DNA of 64,000 bases from an uncultured Opitutales bacterium (GTDB lineage Bacteria > Verrucomicrobiota > Verrucomicrobiia > Opitutales > Seribacteraceae): positions 1 to 64,000 of the forward strand of contig CAJQKB010000036.1 of NCBI GenBank assembly GCA_905478775.1, given 5' to 3'. Below are positions 58,182-64,000 of this stretch, piece by piece (position 1 is the first letter of the stretch; every line of letters begins with the position of its first letter). Position numbers and translations under genes: made by a program. The notes beneath the pieces are model-generated. The model was not told the DNA's origin and searched no databases. It saw nothing but the letters and a program-made list of their open reading frames with translations.

Positions 58182-59780
58182 TTAGGATTTTTTTCTGAAC
58201 TCTTTGATATAGTCCTCCCGAACGGACATATCACTCTCATCTTCGTAAGACTTTTGTAAATTTTTGAGCCTTTGCTTGAGCTTATTTTGTAATTTCATGG
58301 TTTCTTTTTTTCCATAAAGATTAGAAAGTTCGTCAGGATCTTTGTTAAGATCGTACATTTCCCATTCATTTTTAAACTGATAGAAGTGCATGAGTTTGTG
58401 CCGCTTGGTACGAATACCATAATGGCGTGGAACCATGTGGACGCTTGGATATTCGTAATAATGATAGTAAATCTCGCTTCTCCATTTTTTAGGCTTTTCC
58501 CCTTTCATCAAGGGCACTAATGAAAGACCCTGCATATCCTTAGGTTGGGTGGCACCGGCGATTTCAAGAAATGTTTGCGCATAATCCAAGTTCTGCACCA
58601 ATTCAGTTTCACGACTGCCCGGCTTGATTACACCTGGCCATTTGACAATGAGAGGCATTTTAAGGGATTCCTCATACATCCACCTTTTATCATACCACCC
58701 ATGATCTCCAATATAGAATCCTTGATCGGATGAATAGATGACTATCGTATTTTGATCTAAACCTAGTCGGGTAAGTTCTTTTTGGAGTCGATCTACGCTT
58801 TCATCGACTCCCTTCACGCATCGAAGGTAGTTTTTCGCATATCTTTGAAATTTCCAACGGATGAGATCTTTACCCGAAAGTTTGGCCTTTCGAAAAGCTT
58901 CATCTCTCGGTGCATAGTGGGCCCTCCATGCCTTAAGTTGTTCGGGGCTCATTCTTTTCATGTTGTGCCAAGCGGACCGGTCCTGTCTTAACTGAGAGGG
59001 GGGTTGATTAAATTCAGGAGTCAAATCTACGAATAGATCGTAATTTAAATCCATATGCCGATCGATTTCCAGTTCCTGCAGCCTTGCCCCTGGTGCATTA
59101 TCTTTCCACTCATCGAATAGGGTAGGTGGTTCAGGAATTATAACATCGTCATAAAGTGACAAATGCCTCAGGGCAGGCATCCAATTCCGATGCGGAGCCT
59201 TATGTTGAACCATAAGCATAAATGGTTGTTTATCGGATCTTTTTTCCTTAAGCCACTCGACAGCCAAATCGGTCACCACATCCGTGCAATACCCGTCTAC
59301 CCGTTTTTTCCCATCGGGAAAGATCATATCAGGATTGTAATAGAGACCTTGCCCGGGAAGAACCGCCCAATCATCATATCCTAATGGTTTTCCCTTCAGG
59401 TGACTTTTTCCATAAATTGCAGTTTGGTATCCTGCCTTTTGGAGAAGCTTTGGAAAAGTTTGTTGATTCCAGTCAAAAGTATTTCCGTTATTCATAAACC
59501 CATTCTTATGACTGTGCTTTCCAGTTTGAATAACTGCTCGACTGGGACCACAAATTGAATTTGTGCAGAAGCTGTTTACAAAAAGCATACCGTCACGGGC
59601 AAGTTTATCGATTACCGGAGTCGGGTTCACCGATTTTAACCATCCATTATAAGCACCGATTGCATGAGGAGCATGATCATCAGTAAAGACAAATAATATA
59701 TTGGGACGATCCACCTTTGCCTGAATCAAGTTAAAAAAGGCTAAATAAAGGAAAGGTAATGCTTTGAAAAGGTAGTTCAT
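58182..59780 (-). CDS. Secreted formylglycine-dependent sulfatase
   Basis: The enzyme hydrolyses sulfate esters, probably on polysaccharides. I start it at ATG 59780, giving 532 residues with a signal peptide (1-22); the frame runs further upstream, but that part overlaps a hairpin and looks non-coding. All active-site positions are present: Asp34-Asp35 (FTDDH), Cys77 and Arg81 (CGPSRA, the formylglycine signature), Lys125 and His127 (GKSHL), His197 (APHRNW), Asp352-Gln353 (SDQGF) and Lys365. It needs a formylglycine-generating enzyme, which is not in the window. A paralogue without these residues lies next upstream. Confidence 0.93.
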   Translation of the reverse strand: MNYLFKALPFLYLAFFNLIQAKVDRPNILFVFTDDHAPHAIGAYNGWLKSVNPTPVIDKLARDGMLFVNSFCTNSICGPSRAVIQTGKHSHKNGFMNNGNTFDWNQQTFPKLLQKAGYQTAIYGKSHLKGKPLGYDDWAVLPGQGLYYNPDMIFPDGKKRVDGYCTDVVTDLAVEWLKEKRSDKQPFMLMVQHKAPHRNWMPALRHLSLYDDVIIPEPPTLFDEWKDNAPGARLQELEIDRHMDLNYDLFVDLTPEFNQPPSQLRQDRSAWHNMKRMSPEQLKAWRAHYAPRDEAFRKAKLSGKDLIRWKFQRYAKNYLRCVKGVDESVDRLQKELTRLGLDQNTIVIYSSDQGFYIGDHGWYDKRWMYEESLKMPLIVKWPGVIKPGSRETELVQNLDYAQTFLEIAGATQPKDMQGLSLVPLMKGEKPKKWRSEIYYHYYEYPSVHMVPRHYGIRTKRHKLMHFYQFKNEWEMYDLNKDPDELSNLYGKKETMKLQNKLKQRLKNLQKSYEDESDMSVREDYIKEFRKKS

Positions 59781-59872
59781 TTTGCGAATGATCATAATTT
59801 GAAAAATTAAAATTCTTTTACTAGAAACTCTTTTATTACAATAATAAAAAGCCCCAAAATGTGAATAAAAGA

Positions 59873-59906
59873 TGAAAGGTGCCGTCCTCCCAAACGACAC
59901 CTTTCA
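59873..59906 (-). terminator. Probable terminator hairpin between the two sulfatase genes
   Basis: TGAAAGGTG (59873-59881) and CACCTTTCA (59898-59906) form a 9-bp perfect stem. Read on the minus strand it is followed by TCTTTTATT, as expected for a Rho-independent terminator. It lies about 106 bases past the stop of the upstream paralogue, so the two sulfatase-like genes may be transcribed separately. Confidence 0.5.
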
Positions 59907-60012
59907 GGATATGCATTCCTTTGTTATAAACATAAGGGATATTTAATATCCTACAAGCTTTTTTATGTTTTTGTTGGGATTTATCCTGTTTTACAGGCAA
60001 ATAGTTGTTTAT

Positions 60013-61623
60013 TTATTCTTTTCTAGCTTCAGGCCCTCTATAAATTTTTCTCCATTCTTCCGGCATTATTGAAATATCGGATCGGTCTAAATATTTTGTT
60101 CGATTCCTGATTAGTAGTTGTTTCATTTTTTCTAATTCAGAACTGTAGGATTCTTTACTGTAAAGATTTTTGGATTCAGTGGGGTCATTTTCCAAATCAT
60201 AAAATTCCCATTCATCGAATTGATAAAAATGAATTAATTTATGTTTGAGGGTTCGAATGCCATAATGTTTTGCAATCATTTGATCACCCGGGAATTCATT
60301 GTGATGGAAATAAATTGAGTTCCTCCATGTATTATTTGAATCTTCATTATCTAACAATTGACTCATTGACTTTCCCTGCATCCCCTTGCCTTCTTGAAAG
60401 CCGGCATAGTCGAGAATTGTTTGGGCAAGATCAATATTCTGTACAAGCGAAGATACTGTCTTAGGGGAGGATAAACCTAAAGGTTTTCTTATGATAAGAG
60501 GAATTTTACTCGATTCTTCATAGATCCACCTGGACCCAAACCATCCATGTTCACCCAAAAAGCGGCCATGGTTCGATGTGTAAACAAAGAAGGCACTAGT
60601 GTTATTAGTTGCGGTTAAAGAATCATTAATTCTTTTGATATTCTCGTCAATTCCACTGACGCACCGAAGGTAGTTTTTGGTGAAGCGTTGAAATTTCCAT
60701 TGTAAAATATTCTCCTTGGATTGATTTTCTCTAAGGAACGCTTCATTTTTTGGTCTCCAGGAGAGCGTCCATGCCGAGTGTTGCTCGGGGGTCATAAGAT
60801 TCAAGTTCTTTTGGCTATTTGAATTCTCCGTCTCATTTGATTGATTACCATCTGACTGTTCGGATGGAAAAAAAAGATCATTTGAAAGTTTGAGGTCTTG
60901 TTTGATTTCCATCGATTGATAGCGGGCGGGACTGGCTTTTCCGGCGTGTTCATCAATGAAATTAACAGGTTCTGGTAAAAGTTTATCATCATAAAGCCTC
61001 AAATGCCGAATCGCAGGCATCCAGGGATTGTTGGTGGCATTAAATTGAATCAGTAGGAAGAAGGGCTTTTCATTTCTCTTTTTATGTAACCAATCTAGAG
61101 CCAAATCTGTAATAATGTCAGTTGAATGTCCTTCAATTCTTTTTTGACTTTTTGAGTTTAAAAACTCGGGGTTATATTTTTCTGTTGGATCTGCTAATAT
61201 GGACCAGTTATCAAAACACTCTGGTTCTGTACCGAGATCCCATCTACCAAAGAGTGCGGTTTGGTACCCTATTTCTTGTAAAATTTTTGGTAGATAGTTT
61301 TGGGATGTGTTGAATTTATTACCGTTCTGGATAAATCCATTTAGATGGGAATGTTTTCCGGTTAAAATTACTGCCGAGCTAGGACCAGAAACTGCATTTG
61401 TACAGAAGGCATTCGTAAATACGCTACTTTTTTGCGAAATTAAATCTAGGTTGGGCGTGGGATTTATATCAGATAAATATCCCTTGTAAGAACCCACTGC
61501 ACTTGTAGGATGACTTTCTGAAACAATCATAATAAAGTTCGGTTTTTCACTTCCAATAGTTATGAGAGAGGAACCAAAACAAAATACTTTTAAAATAATT
61601 AATTGTAACCAAATCGTTTTCAC
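60013..61623 (-). CDS. Sulfatase-fold paralogue lacking the active site (pseudosulfatase)
   Basis: The protein has 536 residues, aligns along its whole length with the neighbouring sulfatase and has a signal peptide (about 1-24); the start is GTG 61623. The fold blocks are kept (NPTPNLD, TGKHSHLNGF, WKFQRFTKNYLRC, HYGIRTLKHKLIHFYQF). The catalytic positions are not: the Asp pair is Glu36-Ser37, the Cys is Ser79 and the Arg Ser83 (SGPSSA), Lys and His are Arg127 and Asp129 (GRWDL), His is Asn198, Asp-Gln is Asn351-His352, and the last Lys is Ser364. The frame is open and codon use looks normal, so it is not a decaying gene. It is probably a binding or structural protein. Confidence 0.88.
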   Translation of the reverse strand: MKTIWLQLIILKVFCFGSSLITIGSEKPNFIMIVSESHPTSAVGSYKGYLSDINPTPNLDLISQKSSVFTNAFCTNAVSGPSSAVILTGKHSHLNGFIQNGNKFNTSQNYLPKILQEIGYQTALFGRWDLGTEPECFDNWSILADPTEKYNPEFLNSKSQKRIEGHSTDIITDLALDWLHKKRNEKPFFLLIQFNATNNPWMPAIRHLRLYDDKLLPEPVNFIDEHAGKASPARYQSMEIKQDLKLSNDLFFPSEQSDGNQSNETENSNSQKNLNLMTPEQHSAWTLSWRPKNEAFLRENQSKENILQWKFQRFTKNYLRCVSGIDENIKRINDSLTATNNTSAFFVYTSNHGRFLGEHGWFGSRWIYEESSKIPLIIRKPLGLSSPKTVSSLVQNIDLAQTILDYAGFQEGKGMQGKSMSQLLDNEDSNNTWRNSIYFHHNEFPGDQMIAKHYGIRTLKHKLIHFYQFDEWEFYDLENDPTESKNLYSKESYSSELEKMKQLLIRNRTKYLDRSDISIMPEEWRKIYRGPEARKE

Positions 61624-61792
61624 TTTCCATGTATTGAAAGGCTTTGGAATAAGTTGCGAGGAAATTAAATAAATCTTTGTAAATTGTAGAAACTTTACCC
61701 CCTGAAAATTTATAAATTTGCAGATTTTCTGCTCATTAAAATACAGAGTTTAGAGTTTGAACCTTTTATCGTGAACCTCTATGAATCTATTA

Positions 61793-63637
61793 ATGTGTGG
61801 AATAATTGGATATTTAGGTAAAGGTGCAGCCCAAGAATCACTGATAGATGGTCTCAAAAGACTTGAGTATCGGGGTTATGATTCAGCAGGGGTTGCATTT
61901 CACGAAGGAAATGAATTTTCGATGGCCCGTGAAACAGGTAGGGTGAAGAATTTAGCGGAATCGGTTCATAAAAAGGCTTCTTCCTCTTCTCTTGGTATTG
62001 CCCATACCCGCTGGGCAACACACGGCGCGGTTACCGTTTCAAATACTCATCCTCATATGAGCCAAGACGGAAAATTTGTGATGGTTCACAATGGAGTGAT
62101 TGAAAACTTTGGAACTCTTAAGAAATTTCTTGCGGGTAAAGGAATTAGTTTTGTTTCAGAAACTGATTCTGAGGTTTTATGCAATCTTATTGCCTATCAT
62201 TATTCAGAATTACCGGAAGGAGAAGACAGGTTTATCGATGCAGTGCGCTCTGCACTTCCTCAATGCCGAGGCGCGTACGGGATTGCTGTGTTATGCTTGG
62301 ATTATCCGGAAACTATGATTGGTGCAAGACGGGGTTCGCCCCTTGTTGTAGGATTGGGTGAAGATGCCAATTTTATTGCCAGTGATGCCTCGGCATTTGT
62401 GGGTCGTGCGAAAGAGGCAGTTTTCCTAAACGATGGCGAATTAGCCATTCTTAAAGGTAATGAGTTTCGGATTTCAACGATGGAGGGACAAGAAACCCAA
62501 GCAATTTCACATCCTGTTGAGCAGATCTCTGAAGAAGTCGAACTGGGGGATTATGACTCCTACATGGAAAAGGAAATATACGAGCAACCCAAGGCCTTAG
62601 AAAATACACTTCGTGGTCGATTTGGAGAAGATGGAACAACTGCGAAGTTAGGGGGACTGGAAGGGCACGAAGATGAGTTGCGAAACTTAGACCGCATTAT
62701 TTTCGTTGCTTGTGGAACGGCTCGGCATGCATGCATGGTAGGCGAATATTTAATTGAAAAGTTAGCCCGTGTACCTGTTGAAGTTGAGCATGCGTCCGAA
62801 TTTCGTTACCGGAATTCACCCAAAGCGGGAAATTCTTTGGTTATTGCAGTGAGCCAATCGGGAGAGACTCTGGACACTCTTGAAGCCGTTCGGGAGGCAA
62901 AAACAAAAGGTCTCTTAACATTGGGGATTACCAATGTTGTTGGCTCATCCCTCGCACGAGAGACTGATGGTGGAGTTTACCAACGTGTTGGCCCGGAAAT
63001 CGGAGTTGCCTCCACCAAGGCATTTTCCTCACAGGCTTGCCTATGTGCGATGCTTGGGCTTGCTCTCGGTCGAATGCGCGACCTTTCACCAACGGATGGA
63101 CAGGCCATTGTGGATGGACTGAATAAATTGCCAAAATTAGTCGAAGAAGTTTTGCAAAAGGGCGATCAAATTAAAGAACTTGCGACTAAGTATTCCAAGG
63201 CAGAACACTTGCTTTTTCTGGGTCGGCAAAGTCTTTATCCAGTTGCACTCGAAGGTGCACTCAAGTTGAAAGAGATATCCTATGCCCATGCTGAAGGTTA
63301 CCCGGCAGCTGAATTAAAACATGGGCCAATCGCCCTTATTAATCCAGAATGTCCTTCTGTTTTTATTGTGGAAGGGACAGAACTCTCCTCAAAGACCATT
63401 GCGAATATGCAGGAAGTAAAAGCACGGAAAGGGCCTGTGCTAGCGATTGCACCTCAATCTGTGGAAATTCCTCCGGAAGCAGCGGATGACATTTTTCGTA
63501 TTCCTGATGCTCATGAGGTAATTCGACCCATTTTAGCTAATTTACCTCTTCAACTATTTGCCTATCATTTTGCCCGACTACGGGGATTGGATGTCGATAA
63601 ACCCCGTAACTTAGCCAAATCTGTTACTGTTGAATAA
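61793..63637 (+). CDS. glmS: Glutamine-fructose-6-phosphate aminotransferase (isomerizing)
   Basis: GlmS makes glucosamine-6-phosphate from fructose-6-phosphate and glutamine, the entry to peptidoglycan and lipopolysaccharide amino sugars. The start is fixed at ATG 61793 because the glutaminase nucleophile must be Cys2 (MCGIIGYLG), freed by removal of Met; an ATG four codons upstream is rejected. Visible blocks are the glutaminase loop HTRWATHG and two SIS domains (CGTARHACMVGEYL, SQSGETLDTLEA). The C-terminus ends in LRGLDVDKPRNLAKSVTVE, the conserved tail. The length is 614 residues. Confidence 0.97.
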   Translation: MCGIIGYLGKGAAQESLIDGLKRLEYRGYDSAGVAFHEGNEFSMARETGRVKNLAESVHKKASSSSLGIAHTRWATHGAVTVSNTHPHMSQDGKFVMVHNGVIENFGTLKKFLAGKGISFVSETDSEVLCNLIAYHYSELPEGEDRFIDAVRSALPQCRGAYGIAVLCLDYPETMIGARRGSPLVVGLGEDANFIASDASAFVGRAKEAVFLNDGELAILKGNEFRISTMEGQETQAISHPVEQISEEVELGDYDSYMEKEIYEQPKALENTLRGRFGEDGTTAKLGGLEGHEDELRNLDRIIFVACGTARHACMVGEYLIEKLARVPVEVEHASEFRYRNSPKAGNSLVIAVSQSGETLDTLEAVREAKTKGLLTLGITNVVGSSLARETDGGVYQRVGPEIGVASTKAFSSQACLCAMLGLALGRMRDLSPTDGQAIVDGLNKLPKLVEEVLQKGDQIKELATKYSKAEHLLFLGRQSLYPVALEGALKLKEISYAHAEGYPAAELKHGPIALINPECPSVFIVEGTELSSKTIANMQEVKARKGPVLAIAPQSVEIPPEAADDIFRIPDAHEVIRPILANLPLQLFAYHFARLRGLDVDKPRNLAKSVTVE

Positions 63638-63710
63638 AACGATAAATCCCCTAAAATATTTATCTTTTTATTAGGAAATTTTGATTACTTTTATCTAGTA
63701 AGCAATTAAT

Positions 63711-64000
63711 CTATTCTGCTTTTCTCCAATTGGCGGGATCAATTCCATAAAATTCTTGCAGTGCATTATAGATCGCAGTGCATTCCCTCTTCAATCTGGA
63801 TCCGCGTTCAAAAAAAGCGGAGGTTCCGCAGGAAAAAAGTTCCGGTTTGTCTCCCTTGATGCTCTCATATCCACCATAGGCACGTATTGAATAGTTCTTT
63901 CCTCCTTCGTATGCTTGCATCAATTTTTTATGTTCGTTGTTTACTAATTCCTGCCATTGCTTGAAATCTTTTGAATTTCGTGAAACAGGAATACTTTGGG
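63711..64000 (-). CDS. 3' part of an unrecognised gene, truncated by the window edge
   Basis: The frame is open from the stop at 63711 to the window end, giving the last 96 residues of a protein. An internal ATG at 63920 is not the real start, since coding-looking sequence (SIPVSRNSKDFKQWQELVNN) precedes it. The C-terminal part contains YSIRAYGGYESIKGDKPELF and FERGSRLKRECTAIYNALQEF. I recognise no family and no signal is visible in this portion. It converges with glmS, with 73 bases between the stops. Confidence 0.6.
   Translation of the reverse strand, partial: QSIPVSRNSKDFKQWQELVNNEHKKLMQAYEGGKNYSIRAYGGYESIKGDKPELFSCGTSAFFERGSRLKRECTAIYNALQEFYGIDPANWRKAE

Noticed and set aside
59781-59900. 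Forty-residue N-terminal extension of the active sulfatase
   Set aside because: The extension lies over a terminator-like hairpin and precedes a good signal peptide that begins at ATG 59780.
59938-59952. Palindrome GGATATTTAATATCC between the two sulfatase genes
   Set aside because: It is short, AT-rich and has no T-tract in the direction of transcription. I could not support either a terminator or an operator.
61624-61792. glmS ribozyme upstream of glmS
   Set aside because: The ribozyme is known from Firmicutes, and the short AT-rich leader here shows none of its conserved core.
63711-63923. A complete 70-residue gene at the window end
   Set aside because: The frame stays open to the window edge with coding-looking sequence, so this is the tail of a longer gene.

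Overview
The window looks like chromosomal DNA of a low-GC, Gram-negative, heterotrophic bacterium, most probably from the Verrucomicrobiota (Opitutae-like) or a near relative in the PVC group. The reasons are the pair of planctomycete/verrucomicrobial catabolic families (a DUF1501 protein next to a cytochrome-c/DUF1549/DUF1553 protein), secreted formylglycine sulfatases, a Wza/Wzc-type capsule export set, a DUF1538 transporter beside a PII-like protein, and a large set of ordinary housekeeping genes. Taxonomy is inferred from gene content only. Many genes lack an obvious Shine-Dalgarno sequence, and several starts are TTG or GTG. No rRNA, tRNA, CRISPR array, insertion sequence or prophage was recognised.

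Layout. 1-9382: housekeeping and tRNA modification (trmB-like fragment, mnmG, mnmE, recA, a HAD phosphatase, miaB, a small membrane protein, gmk, gnd). Two parS-like palindromes lie inside mnmG, which hints that the chromosome origin is near. 9469-17485: a surface polysaccharide block with an exported Gly-zipper repeat protein, a Wzy/WaaL-type membrane protein, an outer-membrane barrel, a Wza-type export protein and a Wzc-type tyrosine kinase. 17552-19587: three small genes of uncertain role and pssA. 19590-28533: a tightly packed four-gene operon (a 36-residue-periodic coiled-coil rod, a GAF-GAF-PAS adenylate cyclase and two TPR proteins), with a divergent coiled-coil lipoprotein. 28626-31908: a tandem DUF1538 membrane protein and a chain with three PII-like domains. 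31909-36693: prmA, purN, an rfaE2-like gene, dnaJ, grpE and manA on the minus strand. 36765-44174: ftsK, a RodZ-like protein, an AraC regulator with a C-terminal PAS domain, a possible Ig-like gene remnant, a seven-iron-type ferredoxin, a CGWS glutaredoxin, and a membrane protein paired with a methyltransferase. 44296-51562: gltBD, thrH and an FMN reductase. 51582-61623: polysaccharide and sulfate-ester catabolism (DUF1501, PSD1/LamG protein, Asp-box protein, an intact sulfatase and a paralogue that has lost its active-site residues). 61793-64000: glmS and the 3' part of an unrecognised gene.

How they work together. mnmE/mnmG, miaB and the trmB-like gene modify tRNAs. gltBD, thrH, glmS, gmk and purN supply amino-acid, amino-sugar and nucleotide precursors. 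The DUF1538/PII-like pair is probably a transporter with its own nucleotide- or metabolite-sensing regulator.

The strongest candidates for new biology are: (i) the coiled-coil rod, adenylate cyclase and TPR operon, where the rod holds a 36-residue period without a single indel; (ii) the single-chain three-fold PII-like protein beside its transporter; (iii) the pseudosulfatase, in which all ten canonical catalytic and metal-binding positions are changed; and (iv) the parS pair carried as an in-frame insertion in mnmG.
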